Made by a program: the position numbers and the translations under genes
Source: Phycisphaerales bacterium
Lineage (GTDB): Bacteria > Planctomycetota > Phycisphaerae > UBA1845
Length of the DNA: 64,000 nt
Reading direction: 5' to 3'
Assembly: GCA_020852275.1 (NCBI GenBank)
Contig: JADZBE010000023.1
Span: 1-64,000 of the forward strand
Notes under the pieces: model-generated
What the model saw: only the letters and a program-made list of their open reading frames with translations
Database searches by the model: none
Told to the model about the DNA's origin: nothing
Part shown: positions 50,426 to 59,626 of the stretch, piece after piece
Position numbering within the stretch: position 1 is the first letter of the stretch
How the letters are laid out: each line of letters begins with the position of its first letter

Positions 50426-51214
50426 TCACGCCGAGGCGCCGCTGTATCTGCGCAACCCGAACCTCCAGAAGAGCGTGGCGCCCGTCAGCGCCACCGCCGC
50501 CGCCAGCCAGCCCATCAGCATTCCCGAGGGCGTGCCTTTTCCCACCAACATTCCGGCCGGAAACGTGGTGAGAAACGCCAGCGGCACGAAGAACGTGAGC
50601 AGCCAGCGCAGCCAAGGCCGGTAGATGTCCACGGGATATCGACCGGCCTCGAAGACGTTCCAGAACACCATCTCGATGTTGGAAATCCGCGTCAGCCAGA
50701 ACGCCAGCGTGGCGAGCGCCAGCCAGAACGAGTAGATGATGACCACGCCCGCGCCGAGCATCAGCAGAAACAGGGCCGCCTGCATCACGCCAACCGATGT
50801 TCCGAGCTTGACCGAAGCCGTGCCGGCCATGACCAGCCCGACGACGATGTCCATGCCCCTCCAGAGCACGAAGCGCCGCGCGCTGACGTAGAACTGGGGA
50901 TTGACCGGCTTAAGCAGGACGAAGTCCAGCGTGCCGGAGCGGACGTCCTCCATCATGGCGCGCATGTTGGGGGCGATGCCCAGCCCGATCACGCCGCTCA
51001 TTACGCGAAAGACGCCCATCAGCGCCAGCATCTGCCACGCGTCCCAGCCGTTGAGCGACTCGGTGTTGGAGAAGATGATCCACAGACCGAAGAGCTCCGC
51101 GCCGAGCTGAAGGAAGGCGATGACGGAGTGCAGGAGGAAGTCCGCGCGGTAGGCGGCATCGTCCTGAACGCTGACGCGCAAGAAGAGCAGGATGAGACGG
51201 AAATAACGGCCCAC
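50426..51214 (-). CDS. ABC-2 type transporter permease
   Basis: The 262-residue membrane protein has six hydrophobic segments and the ABC-2 (DUF990-like) pattern: YFRLILLFLRVSVQDDAAYR, then IAPNMRAMMEDVRSGTLDFV, LLKPVNPQFYVSARR and a terminal helix pair ending FWRFGLRRYSGASA. The 'G-x-L-D-x-x-L-x-K-P' coupling motif is characteristic. Such permeases normally act in pairs with an ATPase, and neither partner is adjacent here. GTG 51214 starts right before the first amphipathic segment; no good SD is seen. The transported substrate is unknown. Confidence 0.8.
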   Translation of the reverse strand: MGRYFRLILLFLRVSVQDDAAYRADFLLHSVIAFLQLGAELFGLWIIFSNTESLNGWDAWQMLALMGVFRVMSGVIGLGIAPNMRAMMEDVRSGTLDFVLLKPVNPQFYVSARRFVLWRGMDIVVGLVMAGTASVKLGTSVGVMQAALFLLMLGAGVVIIYSFWLALATLAFWLTRISNIEMVFWNVFEAGRYPVDIYRPWLRWLLTFFVPLAFLTTFPAGMLVGKGTPSGMLMGWLAAAVALTGATLFWRFGLRRYSGASA

Positions 51215-51327
51215 ATGCGGAATTGTGCGATGAGGCCGGGGACTCGGCAATTGGGAGCCTCGCTTGTCCGCGTGGTCGGTCGCGCGGCGCGGTTGCCGCA
51301 GGCGGCGATTCCCGACAGAATAGCCGC

Positions 51328-52395
51328 ATGAGCAGCGGCACCCGGTCAACCGGCGGTTCGGCGCGATCCACCCGCGCCGCCGAGACTGAACCTCACGCAA
51401 CCCGCGGGGATCGTCTTCCGGACCGGCGCGAGCGGATCATGCTCCGCGCCCACGCCGTGTTGCGCGCCGAGGCCGAGGCGATTCTTGATGCCGATCGGCG
51501 GCTGGGAGATGCCTTCGTTCGTGCCGTGGAGATGATCCTCGACTGCAAAGGGCGCGTGGGCGTAACCGGCGTCGGCAAGGCCGGGCTGATCGGGAACAAG
51601 ATTCAGGCCACGCTGGCGAGCACCGGCACGCTCTCGTATGCGCTGCACCCGGTGGAAGCGCTGCACGGCGACCTGGGCATGATCCACGGCGACGACGTGA
51701 TCGTGGCGCTGTCCAAGAGCGGCGGGTCCGAACTGGTCGAGCTTCTGCCCGTACTGAAGAAGGAGGGCTGCCGCGTCATCCTGCTGACGGCGCGGATGGA
51801 CTCGGCTTGTGCGAAGCTGGCGGACGTCGTGCTGGACATTGGGCAGACGGAGGAGGCTTGCCCGCTGGGGCTGGCGCCGAGTTCGTCGGCGGCGGCGATG
51901 CTGGCGCTGGGCGACGCGCTGGCGCTGACGGTGATGGAATGCCGCGAGTTCACGCCGCAGCAGTATGCCCGCAATCATCCCGGCGGCGCGCTGGGTCGGC
52001 TGCTGATGAAAGCCGGCGAGGTGATGCGCACGGGGGCGAATTGTCCGGTGATCCGCGACACGGCTACGCTGGCGGATTGCTATCAGGCGATCCTTGCGGC
52101 GCCGAAGCGAGCGGGCGCGGCGTGCGTGGTGGACGTGGCAGGGCGCCTCGTCGGAATCGTGACGCACGGAGATTTCTTCCGGATGCTCTCCCGCGCCGAA
52201 CCGCTCTCAGGAATGAAGGTCGCGGAGGTCATGACCCGCAACCCCAAGCGCGTGGGCGCGGGGGAGCAGGCCGTCGAGGCGCTGCGCATCATGCAGCACT
52301 ATGCCATCGACGACTTGCCGGTCGTGGACGACCAGGATCGCGCGGCGGGTTTGATCGACATTCAGGATCTGGTGTCGCGGGGGTTTGTGACATGA
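51328..52395 (+). CDS. kdsD: KpsF/KdsD arabinose-5-phosphate isomerase
   Basis: The enzyme converts ribulose-5-phosphate to arabinose-5-phosphate, the first committed step toward Kdo for lipopolysaccharide. The 355-residue product has an N-terminal SIS domain (GRVGVTGVGKAGLIGNKIQA, ALSKSGGSELVELLPVL, GLAPSSSAAAMLALGDALA). NHPGGALGRL and two CBS domains follow (VMRTGANCPVI and VMTRNPKRVG). The KpsF/KdsD pattern is clear. ATG 51328 was chosen because the upstream open frame is basic and unlike the family. The 35-residue N-terminus before the SIS domain is longer than usual. Confidence 0.92.
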   Translation: MSSGTRSTGGSARSTRAAETEPHATRGDRLPDRRERIMLRAHAVLRAEAEAILDADRRLGDAFVRAVEMILDCKGRVGVTGVGKAGLIGNKIQATLASTGTLSYALHPVEALHGDLGMIHGDDVIVALSKSGGSELVELLPVLKKEGCRVILLTARMDSACAKLADVVLDIGQTEEACPLGLAPSSSAAAMLALGDALALTVMECREFTPQQYARNHPGGALGRLLMKAGEVMRTGANCPVIRDTATLADCYQAILAAPKRAGAACVVDVAGRLVGIVTHGDFFRMLSRAEPLSGMKVAEVMTRNPKRVGAGEQAVEALRIMQHYAIDDLPVVDDQDRAAGLIDIQDLVSRGFVT

Positions 52396-52402
52396 ATAAA
52401 GC

Positions 52403-52538
52403 AATGGCGAATGCCGAATGGCGAATAGCGAATGATCATTCGGCACCTGATGTTTCTCTTGTGATCGTTGCGTATTGATATTCTCGAATTGGTGTTTGCC
52501 TCTGCCCATTCGACATTCGCCATTTGCAATTCGCAATT
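52403..52538 (+). repeat. Inverted heptamer arrays between kdsD and the GT2 gene
   Basis: Five heptamers of type AATGGCG run from 52403 to 52437. The complementary type CATTCGC runs from 52507 to 52538 (about four units). The two arms can form an imperfect stem around a roughly 70-base loop. The loop has no gene. Confidence 0.87.
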
Positions 52539-52549
52539 AGTTGCTTGCC

Positions 52550-53251
52550 ATGCTGCTTTCCATCGTCATTCCTGTTTACAATGAGGTCCGCACGCTCGAG
52601 GCTTTGGTCGAGCGCGTGCTGTCCATTGACGTGGGCATGGAGCGGCAGATCGTGCTTGTGGATGACGGCAGCAGCGACGGCACGCGCGAGCTGTACCCGA
52701 AAATACAGGCAAGGTGGGCCTCGCAGCGCTTTGTGATCAAGCTCCAGGAGCAGAATCAAGGCAAGGGCGCCGCGATCCGCACGGGATTCCAACTGGCGGA
52801 AGGCGACATTATTCTCATTCAGGACGCCGACTTGGAGTATGATCCGGCGGATTACCCGTCGCTCTTGGAGCCGATCCTTGAAGGAAGGGCGGACGTGGTG
52901 TTCGGCTCGCGATTCGTCGGCAGCAAGGCGCACCGCGTGCTGTACTACTGGCACTACGTGGGCAACCGGTTTCTGACGCTGTTTTCCAACATGCTGACGA
53001 ACCTGAACCTGACGGACATGGAGACGTGTTATAAAGTCTTCCGCCGCGAGGTCGTGCGCAGCCTCAACCTGCGCAGCAACCGATTCACCATAGAACCGGA
53101 AATTACCGCCAAAGTGGCGAAGGGCCGCTGGCGCATCTATGAGGTCGGCATCAGCTACGCGGGGCGCACCTACGCGGAGGGCAAGAAGATCGGCTGGAAG
53201 GACGCGGTCACGGCGATGTGGGCGATTGTGCGGTTCCGGTTGTGGGATTGA
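52550..53251 (+). CDS. GT2 family glycosyltransferase (dolichyl/polyprenyl-phosphate type)
   Basis: The 233-residue product has [20 protein letters not shown], the nucleotide-binding Asp in [15 protein letters not shown], the D-x-D of [17 protein letters not shown] and the acceptor loop [12 protein letters not shown]. This closely follows DPM1-like enzymes, which load mannose or a related sugar onto a polyprenyl phosphate at the inner membrane. Their products feed GT39-like membrane transferases, two of which are in this window. ATG 52550 was chosen; an upstream TTG adds three residues. No C-terminal membrane helices are present. Confidence 0.9.
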   Translation: MLLSIVIPVYNEVRTLEALVERVLSIDVGMERQIVLVDDGSSDGTRELYPKIQARWASQRFVIKLQEQNQGKGAAIRTGFQLAEGDIILIQDADLEYDPADYPSLLEPILEGRADVVFGSRFVGSKAHRVLYYWHYVGNRFLTLFSNMLTNLNLTDMETCYKVFRREVVRSLNLRSNRFTIEPEITAKVAKGRWRIYEVGISYAGRTYAEGKKIGWKDAVTAMWAIVRFRLWD

Positions 53252-53275
53252 ACTGCTGTAGTCGGAAGAGTTTAA

Positions 53276-54397
53276 GTGAATAGAGCCGCCATCGACAAAT
53301 TGACCGTCAAGGGGTTCAAATCCATCAGATCGTTGGAAGAGCTGGAACTGCGACCTCTGAATGTACTCATCGGATCCAATGGGGCCGGCAAGAGCAATTT
53401 CATCGGGCTTTTCTCCCTCATCCGAGCCTTGGCGGAACGTAACTTGCAGGATTTCGTCAGCGAGCAAGGCAGGGCGAAGGCGCTGCTTCATCTGGGTCCC
53501 AAAGTCACGTCCGAGATAACCGCCCGCGTTCAGTTCGGGAAGAATCGATACTCCTTTACATTGAAACGAACAGTCCAGGGAGACCTAACGTTCAAATGCG
53601 AAGTAGTTGGATACCGCCCGCGGGGAATCGATTGGTATGAAGAGCGACTGGGCGCCGCTGGCGCACGCGAATCCAAGCTTCATGATGCGGCCAGGACAAG
53701 AGGCACGTTGGGCGGGCCACATGTCGCCAGATTTGTTCTGAAGGCCATTCGCGATTGGGTCGTTTATCATTTTCATGATACGACTCCCCAGTCGGGGCTG
53801 AGAGACTACGAATCCATCACAGACAACGACTTCTTGCGTTCCAACGCCAGCAATCTCGCTCCCTACCTGTTGGAACTTTCGAACAGACATGGGCACGCGT
53901 ACACTCTTGTCCGCGACGTGGTTCGCCTTATCGCACCTTTCTTCGACGATTTCCGCCTGAAGCCGAGAAAGTTCGGAGTGCAGGAACAGGTGCGCCTTGA
54001 GTGGAGGCAGCGAGGGTCGGACTACCCGTTCGACCCCACTCAGCTATCCGACGGCACCCTTCGCTTTATCTGCCTGGCGACCGCCCTGCTCCAACCGGCC
54101 CCGCCGGCGACCATGATATTCGACGAACCGGAGCTGGGTCTGCATCCCCACGCACTCAGCGTGCTGGCGGGTCTGCTCCGGCAGGCCAGCGCACGGTCGC
54201 AGATCATCGTGTGTACGCAGTCCCCGCTCCTCGTGGACGAGTTTGAACCGGCTGACATTGTGGTGGTTGGAAGGGAAGGCGGCGCATCGACGTTTCACAG
54301 ACTGAACGCGAAGGACCTGAAAGCATGGCTGGAGGAGTACAGCCTGGGCGAACTTTGGCAGAAGAACGTCATCCGAGGGGGCCCGGTCCATGAGTAA
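53276..54397 (+). CDS. AAA ATPase (AAA_15/21 type) of a putative defence pair
   Basis: The 373-residue product is an SMC/ABC-like ATPase. It has Walker A NVLIGSNGAGKSNFIG (near residue 33), signature LSDGTLRFICLATALL (near 258), Walker B TMIFDEPELGLHP (near 285) and His-switch region VCTQSPLLVDEF. Such ATPases pair with TOPRIM-type nuclease genes in OLD-, PARIS- and Gabija-like defence. Here the next gene is DUF4276 and overlaps by 8 bases. GTG 53276 begins 24 bases after the glycosyltransferase. By eye, this gene and the next are clearly less GC-rich than their neighbours, consistent with horizontal acquisition. Confidence 0.85.
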   Translation: MNRAAIDKLTVKGFKSIRSLEELELRPLNVLIGSNGAGKSNFIGLFSLIRALAERNLQDFVSEQGRAKALLHLGPKVTSEITARVQFGKNRYSFTLKRTVQGDLTFKCEVVGYRPRGIDWYEERLGAAGARESKLHDAARTRGTLGGPHVARFVLKAIRDWVVYHFHDTTPQSGLRDYESITDNDFLRSNASNLAPYLLELSNRHGHAYTLVRDVVRLIAPFFDDFRLKPRKFGVQEQVRLEWRQRGSDYPFDPTQLSDGTLRFICLATALLQPAPPATMIFDEPELGLHPHALSVLAGLLRQASARSQIIVCTQSPLLVDEFEPADIVVVGREGGASTFHRLNAKDLKAWLEEYSLGELWQKNVIRGGPVHE

Positions 54398-55100
54398 GGT
54401 CTGGGTGCTTGTTGAAGGCGAGACGGAACTGGCCTTTGTTGAGCAAGTCCTGGCGCCCTGTCTGTCCCCCGGGGGTGTGGAGGTCCAGGCGTCAAGGATC
54501 GGCGCTGGGCGTGGTCGCTCAGGCATAGGAACATATGATGGCCTCCTGGGGGAAATTACGAAAGTGCTTCAACGGAGGGACGTTCAGTACTGCACAACGA
54601 TGTTCGACTATTACGGCCTTCCGGGCAAGTGGCCCGGTCTGGTTGAGGCCCGCAAGAAGACCGCCGTGGCTGACAAGGCCAAAGCGATAGAGGAACGGCT
54701 ATCCAGAGAAGTCTCCAAGGCACTGGGAGCGGGTTGCGAAGACAGCCATTTTATTCCCCATGTGCAAATGCACGAGTTTGAGGCGATGCTGTTCAGTGAC
54801 CCGAAGATACTCGCTGATTCTGTGGATCCAGGAAATCGCAAACTTGAACAAGAGCTCCTTGCGATTCGAAACCGTTACCACGCGCCGGAGAAGATTGATG
54901 ACGGCAGATTGAGCGCCCCTTCGAAGCGGCTCCAGAGGCTGATCCCCACCTACGACAAGAGATCATCCGGTCCTGTCGTTGTCCAGCGTATTGGCCTGCC
55001 GGCGATTCGCTCGCAATGCCCGCATTTCGATGCGTGGATCAGGCGCATGGAATCGCTCGGCCCGAAATCAAGCGTCAATCGGAGGAGGAAGCGGAAGTGA
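54390..55100 (+). CDS. DUF4276 (TOPRIM-like) protein
   Basis: The 236-residue product matches DUF4276: VWVLVEGETELAFVEQVLAP at the N-terminus, CTTMFDYYGLPGKWPG (near residue 70), then FIPHVQMHEFEAMLFSDPKI (near 125). The conserved acidic residues (Glu in VEGETE, Asp in MFDYYG, Asp in FSDP) are in TOPRIM-like order, which suggests a metal-dependent nuclease or nucleotide-processing site. The gene overlaps the ATPase gene by 8 bases and the next gene by 4. ATPase plus DUF4276 pairs are common in defence islands. The C-terminus is basic (RRRKRK). Confidence 0.85.
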   Translation: MSKVWVLVEGETELAFVEQVLAPCLSPGGVEVQASRIGAGRGRSGIGTYDGLLGEITKVLQRRDVQYCTTMFDYYGLPGKWPGLVEARKKTAVADKAKAIEERLSREVSKALGAGCEDSHFIPHVQMHEFEAMLFSDPKILADSVDPGNRKLEQELLAIRNRYHAPEKIDDGRLSAPSKRLQRLIPTYDKRSSGPVVVQRIGLPAIRSQCPHFDAWIRRMESLGPKSSVNRRRKRK

Positions 55101-56374
55101 AAAAGCGTAACCCCATGGGCGTGATGGTCGGTGGAATTACCCGGATCGCGGCGAGGCGCGCGAACTACGCAATTTGTGCGTTGCTCCTATCTATCACAGG
55201 CTGCCACGGCCCGCGCAAGGCGGCGGAGTTCGGCCGGGTGGAGCCGGTCCGCGCGGTGTGGGTGACGCGGTGGGATTACAAGACGCCGCAGGACGTGGCC
55301 GCGGTGCTGGAGAACTGCAAGCGCGCCGGGTTCAACACGATTTTGTGGCAGGCGCGGGGCGCGGGGACGGCGCTCTATCGCTCTCGGATCGAGCCTTGGG
55401 CGCCGGAGTTTGAGGGGAAGGACCCGGGGTTTGACCCGCTGGCGCTGGCGTGCTCGGAGGCGCATAAGCGCGGGCTGACGTTGCACGCGTGGGTCAACGT
55501 CATGCCCGCGTGGCACGGCAACAAGCTGCCGGCCGACCGGAGGCAACTGCTGAACGCGCACCCCGACTGGTTCCTGCGCGACGCGCAAAACCGCCCGCAG
55601 CCGATGGGGTGGTACCTCAGCCTCAACCCGTGCTTTCCGGAAGTGCGCGATTACCTCGTCGGCGTCTGCCATGAGATCGTCGCCCGCTACCCGGTGGACG
55701 GGCTGCACCTCGACTACGTCCGCTTCCCGAACGACTACCACAAGGGCTACGACGCAATGGGCGGCGTGCCGGATTACCCGCGCGACGCGCGCACGCTGGC
55801 GATGTTCCGGCGCGCCACCGGCAAGTCGCCGGATGACGACGCCCTCGCCTGGCGCAACTGGCGCGCGACGCAGGTCAACGTGCTGGTCAAACGCCTGCGC
55901 GACATGGTGGACCGGACGCGGCGCGGCGTGGCGCTCACCGCGGCCGTCGGCGCCGACCCGGACCGCGCGTTCAACGGGCACTACCAGGACGCGCGAAAGT
56001 GGATCACGCAGGGCTGGGTGGATGGCGTGTTCACCATGAACTACGCCTCTGCCATGGGCGAGTTCGAAGGCCGCTTCGCCAAGTGGCAGCCGTGGATGGC
56101 GCAGCGTCCCGTGGCCACGGGGATCATGTTCGACCAGCGCGAACCTGCGCTGGTGCAGGGGCAGGTCACGTCCGCGGTTCGACATGGCATGCACTTCGCG
56201 GCGTTTGCGTACAACTCGATGTTCGAGCGGCGCGACGCATCGGGCCGCCCGGCGATGGATACGCAAAGCCCGTCGCGGCAGGCGCTTCGGCAGGGCGTGT
56301 TGCCGCTGGTGCAGAACCTCGCGGCGGCCGAGAAACGTGCGCCGCACGCGTCCGCGCTCGCAGGGTCGAGGTAA
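55097..56374 (+). CDS. GHL10-type glycoside-hydrolase-like lipoprotein
   Basis: The 425-residue product begins at GTG 55097, overlapping the DUF4276 stop, with GGAGGAGGAAG about 8 bases upstream. A lipoprotein signal (ICALLLSITGC) is followed by a TIM-barrel domain with EPVRAVWVTRWDYKTPQDVA, GFNTILWQARGAGTALYRS, LHAWVNVMPAW and VDGLHLDYVRFPNDYH. DGVFTMNYASAMGEF follows. This is the GHL10/DUF187 (YngK-like) pattern. The acidic residues in HLDYVRFP suit a glycosidase, perhaps acting on cell-wall or surface glycans. Despite the overlap, it is probably unrelated to the defence pair and simply lies downstream. Confidence 0.85.
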   Translation: MKKRNPMGVMVGGITRIAARRANYAICALLLSITGCHGPRKAAEFGRVEPVRAVWVTRWDYKTPQDVAAVLENCKRAGFNTILWQARGAGTALYRSRIEPWAPEFEGKDPGFDPLALACSEAHKRGLTLHAWVNVMPAWHGNKLPADRRQLLNAHPDWFLRDAQNRPQPMGWYLSLNPCFPEVRDYLVGVCHEIVARYPVDGLHLDYVRFPNDYHKGYDAMGGVPDYPRDARTLAMFRRATGKSPDDDALAWRNWRATQVNVLVKRLRDMVDRTRRGVALTAAVGADPDRAFNGHYQDARKWITQGWVDGVFTMNYASAMGEFEGRFAKWQPWMAQRPVATGIMFDQREPALVQGQVTSAVRHGMHFAAFAYNSMFERRDASGRPAMDTQSPSRQALRQGVLPLVQNLAAAEKRAPHASALAGSR

Positions 56375-56380
56375 TGCAGG

Positions 56381-56460
56381 CGCGACACGGCGCGGGCGCG
56401 ACACGGCGCGGGTGCGACACGGCGCGGGTGCGACACGGCGGGGGCGCGACACGGCGCGGG
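56381..56460 (+). repeat. Five tandem 16-bp units
   Basis: The unit CGCGACACGGCGCGGG repeats five times without gaps, with one- or two-base variants. It degenerates after 56460 into GGTGCGGGCG words. The array separates the convergent GHL10 and hutI genes and has no coding capacity. Confidence 0.93.
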
Positions 56461-56491
56461 TGCGGGCGAGGGTGCGAGTGCGGGCGCTGGC

Positions 56492-57787
56492 TCAGATCAC
56501 TTGCCGTCCCTGCTTGATGACGTGCCGCACGCTGTTTCGCCCCGGCTCGTAGAGCCAGCGGACATGGTTGGGAACGTCGAGGACCACGAGATCCGCCTGC
56601 ATTCCGATCTCAATGGCACCGAGCCGGTCCGCCCGGCCCAGCGCCGCGGCGGCGTTGGCGGTGGCGGCGACCACCACCTGCGTCGGCGTCATGCGCATCT
56701 GCATGCACGCAATCGACATCGCCAGCGGCAGCGACTCCACCATCGACGAACCCGGGTTGAAATCCGTGGCGACGGCGACCGGCAGGTCTGCACCGAGCAG
56801 CTTGCGCGCCGGCGCCTGCGGAACGCCGAGGAAGAACGAGCACGCGGGCAGCAGGACGGCCACCGTGCCGGCGCGTTTCATCGCGTTCATTCCCGCGTCG
56901 TCGATGTGCTCCAGATGATCCGCGGAGATCGCTCCCACTTCCCCCGCGAGAACCGTCGCGCCCATCTGCGTGATCTGATCCGCGTGAAGCTTGGGGCGAA
57001 GCCCGAATCGCTTGCCGGCCTCGAGCACCCGCCGCGACCGCGCCACGTCGAAGGCCGTCTGCTCGCAGAAGACGTCGCAGAACTCCGCCAGTTTTTCATC
57101 GCGGAGGCGCGTCAGCACGGACTCGGCGAAGACTTGATCGAGGTACTCGTCCGGGCGGTTGGCGAACTCGCGCGGCGTGGTGTGCGCGGCCAGGTACGTT
57201 CCCACCAGCTCGACCGGCAGCGTTTCCGCCAGCCGCCGCACGGCTCGCAGCATCTTCAACTCGTCTTCGACGGTCAACCCGTACCCGCTCTTGATCTCGA
57301 CGGTGGTCACGCCGTTGCGCGCCATGCGCTCCAGCCGCGGCCGCGCAAGGGCGACAAGCTCCTCCAGCGAGGCGCGGCGCACGGCGTCCACGGTGACGCG
57401 GATGCCCCCGCCGGCTTCGGCGATCTGGGCGTACGACTTGCCCTCGATCTTCATCACAAACTCGTGCTCGCGCGTGCCGGCGAAGACGGTGTGCGTGTGG
57501 CAGTCGATCAGCCCCGGCAGCACGCAGCCGCCCTCGGCGTCCAGCACGGTGCAGCCCGGCGGGAGCGACACGTCGCCGTCCGCTCCGAACCAGGCGATGC
57601 GACCCTCGGCCACCAGCAGCGCCGCGTTGGACAACGTCTCCACGCGACCCATCGCTCGGCCGACGACGGGTCCGCGCGGAACCCGCAGCAGTTCGCCGAT
57701 ATGGCGAATGGCCAGAGCAGCCTTCTCCCCCGCGTTGGTTGATTTCGGGATGCCCACCGGCGACATGATACGGCCCGGAATCCGCAT
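56492..57787 (-). CDS. hutI: Imidazolonepropionase
   Basis: HutI hydrolyses imidazolonepropionate to N-formimino-glutamate in histidine degradation. The protein has the amidohydrolase layout: HxH in GLIDCHTHTVFAGTREHEF (near residue 95) and ARNGVTTVEIKSGYGL. His in LRPKLHADQITQMGA (near 270) and Asp in VATDFNPGSS (near 340) follow. These are the expected metal and catalytic positions. At 431 residues it is slightly longer than the usual 400-410. ATG 57787 has AAGG 6 bases upstream; ATG 57766 would remove seven residues and also fits. No other hut gene is visible nearby. Confidence 0.93.
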   Translation of the reverse strand: MRIPGRIMSPVGIPKSTNAGEKAALAIRHIGELLRVPRGPVVGRAMGRVETLSNAALLVAEGRIAWFGADGDVSLPPGCTVLDAEGGCVLPGLIDCHTHTVFAGTREHEFVMKIEGKSYAQIAEAGGGIRVTVDAVRRASLEELVALARPRLERMARNGVTTVEIKSGYGLTVEDELKMLRAVRRLAETLPVELVGTYLAAHTTPREFANRPDEYLDQVFAESVLTRLRDEKLAEFCDVFCEQTAFDVARSRRVLEAGKRFGLRPKLHADQITQMGATVLAGEVGAISADHLEHIDDAGMNAMKRAGTVAVLLPACSFFLGVPQAPARKLLGADLPVAVATDFNPGSSMVESLPLAMSIACMQMRMTPTQVVVAATANAAAALGRADRLGAIEIGMQADLVVLDVPNHVRWLYEPGRNSVRHVIKQGRQVI

Positions 57788-57891
57788 GCCCAACCTTGGG
57801 CGGTTCGTCCCCGCAATCCTCTGGGAGGTCCGTCGAATGCGGAGTATCATCCGCTCGATCGGCCCAGGCCGATTCAGAAGGAGAGGATGCC

Positions 57892-58503
57892 ATGGCGCTT
57901 CTGCGAATCATGCGGCTGTCGACGGGGGGATTGATCTTTCTGGCGGCTTGTCATCAGCCCAAGCCAACGGCCCGCGACGAAGCGGCACATGATCGCGAGT
58001 CGCCCCTGTGGCGCATCGCAGAGGCGGAAGCAGCGCGGCGGCTTGCGGCGATCGATGCGGAGATTGCGGCGTCGCCGGCGCATCCGTGGGCGGGGCGGTA
58101 CGTGCTCAGCGACCAGCCGACGACCGACCGCCTCGCCGTCGCGCCCCTTGCGGGCTACGTGCTGATTTCCGGCAAGGCCGGCTCCTGCTGCAAGGACGCC
58201 GCCGCCGGGCAGAGCTGCGGACCGGACTGCCCCGGCTCGCGCGAGGCCGTGTTCGGTGACATCATCGTGACACCGCAAGGCCGGCTCCGGCTGGCGCTGG
58301 AGCTTTCGCCGGGCAACGTGATCTCCGCCGGCGAATATGCGCCGATCGCGCGGGGCAGCAACCGTTGTCTCGTTCCGGCGGATGGTCTGGAGGCGTTCGG
58401 GAAGGCCGCTGCGGAAGGGTTGCAGCCGCAGGAGCGGGTCGAAGGGGGGTTCTTCGTCCGAATCGACGGCCCTGCCGCCGGTGGCTCGACGCCGACTCAG
58501 TGA
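57892..58503 (+). CDS. Hypothetical lipoprotein with Cys-rich motif
   Basis: The 203-residue product has a clear lipoprotein signal (STGGLIFLAACHQ). ATG 57892 is preceded by AAGGAGAGG. The mature part has a Trp-containing segment (AHPWAGRYVLSDQPTTD), then a Cys cluster GSCCKDAAAGQSCGPDCPGS (near residue 100) and a beta-rich tail (FGDIIVTPQGRLRLALELSP). The C-x8-C-x3-C spacing could bind metal or form disulphides. No family is recognised. It is divergent from hutI with about 100 bases between, and 75 bases before the hydrolase gene in the same direction. Confidence 0.6.
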   Translation: MALLRIMRLSTGGLIFLAACHQPKPTARDEAAHDRESPLWRIAEAEAARRLAAIDAEIAASPAHPWAGRYVLSDQPTTDRLAVAPLAGYVLISGKAGSCCKDAAAGQSCGPDCPGSREAVFGDIIVTPQGRLRLALELSPGNVISAGEYAPIARGSNRCLVPADGLEAFGKAAAEGLQPQERVEGGFFVRIDGPAAGGSTPTQ

Positions 58504-58578
58504 TTCAAGGGCCCGCGGTGGACCCGGCAAAATCGACAAAGAGGGCGTCCACCGGCTCATCATGCGTGGAAGGGGAAT

Positions 58579-59520
58579 ATGAAAAGCAAGTGCATGCGCA
58601 TCACGACGCTCGGATTGACCATCCTTCTGGCCTGTGCGTCTCAGGCTGCCGCACAAGATCAGTTCTTCGAATCCGCAGGCGTGAAGCTGCGCTACATCGA
58701 GCGGGGGCAGGGCGAGCCGGTGGTGCTGATTCACGGATTCTCCGGCAGCGCGGAGACGGGCTGGATCTTCAACGGCGTCCTGCCCGCGCTCGCCCCCGAA
58801 TACCGCGTCATCGCCCTCGACTGCCGCGGGCACGGCGGCAGCGACAAGCCGCATGAGCCGGACAAGTACGGCGCGGAAATGGCCGAGGACGTCGTGCGGC
58901 TGCTGGACCATCTGAAGATCGAGCGGGCGCACCTGGTCGGCTACTCCATGGGCGGGCTGATTACGTTGAAGGTCGAGCTGACGCATCCGCAGCGCGTAAT
59001 CAGCGCCATCCCCGGCGGCTACGGCTGGCCCGAAGGCGGCAGACCCGCGGGCAAGGAATTCATGACCCGCCTCGCCGAGTCGCTTGAACAGGGCAAAGGC
59101 GTGGGGCCGCTCATGGAGGCGCTCACGCCGGCGGACCGGCCGAAAATGACGGAGGAGCAGATCGCGGCTGTCAACACGATGGTGATGCGGAACAACGACG
59201 CGCTGGCGCTGGCGGCGGTGGTTCGCGGTTTCAAAGGTCTGGAAGCGGATGAGAAGTTGCTCCGCGCCAACAAGGTTCCGACGCTTTCCATCATCGGCGG
59301 CATCGATCCGTTGAAAGTCGACGTCGATCGTCTCGCGGGCGTCATGGGCAGCCACAAGGTCGTCACCATCGACGGCGCCGATCACGCGATGACCATGTTC
59401 AGGCCGGAGTTCCTTGCGTCGATCAAGGAGTTCCTCGCGCAGCACCGCCTGACGCCGCCTCCCGCGCCTTCGCAAGGTGGGGCAGGTCTCCGGCCTGCCA
59501 CCGGTCCAACAGGTCTTTGA
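58579..59520 (+). CDS. Secreted alpha/beta hydrolase
   Basis: The 313-residue product has a signal peptide (LTILLACASQAAAQ) and a standard alpha/beta-hydrolase fold. Oxyanion region LIHGFSGSAETGW precedes IALDCRGHGGSDKP. The nucleophile elbow is VGYSMGGLITLK (G-x-S-x-G), the acid lies in IIGGIDPLKVD and the catalytic His in IDGADHAMTM. GGAAGGGG precedes the ATG. The last 16 residues (SQGGAGLRPATGPTGL) are translated from a dispersed palindromic repeat, and the stop codon also lies in a repeat (CAGGTCTTTGACCTG). The natural C-terminus was probably a little shorter. Substrate unknown; acts in the periplasm or outside. Confidence 0.85.
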   Translation: MKSKCMRITTLGLTILLACASQAAAQDQFFESAGVKLRYIERGQGEPVVLIHGFSGSAETGWIFNGVLPALAPEYRVIALDCRGHGGSDKPHEPDKYGAEMAEDVVRLLDHLKIERAHLVGYSMGGLITLKVELTHPQRVISAIPGGYGWPEGGRPAGKEFMTRLAESLEQGKGVGPLMEALTPADRPKMTEEQIAAVNTMVMRNNDALALAAVVRGFKGLEADEKLLRANKVPTLSIIGGIDPLKVDVDRLAGVMGSHKVVTIDGADHAMTMFRPEFLASIKEFLAQHRLTPPPAPSQGGAGLRPATGPTGL

Positions 59521-59626
59521 CCTGCTGAACGCCGCCACAGCCGTGTGCCAAGGCTGCGCAGCCCAGTCATCGCCGTGCATGGAATCAAGCTTGCCCGCCG
59601 TCGTCCCTGCGGGGTAGCATTCCTGC

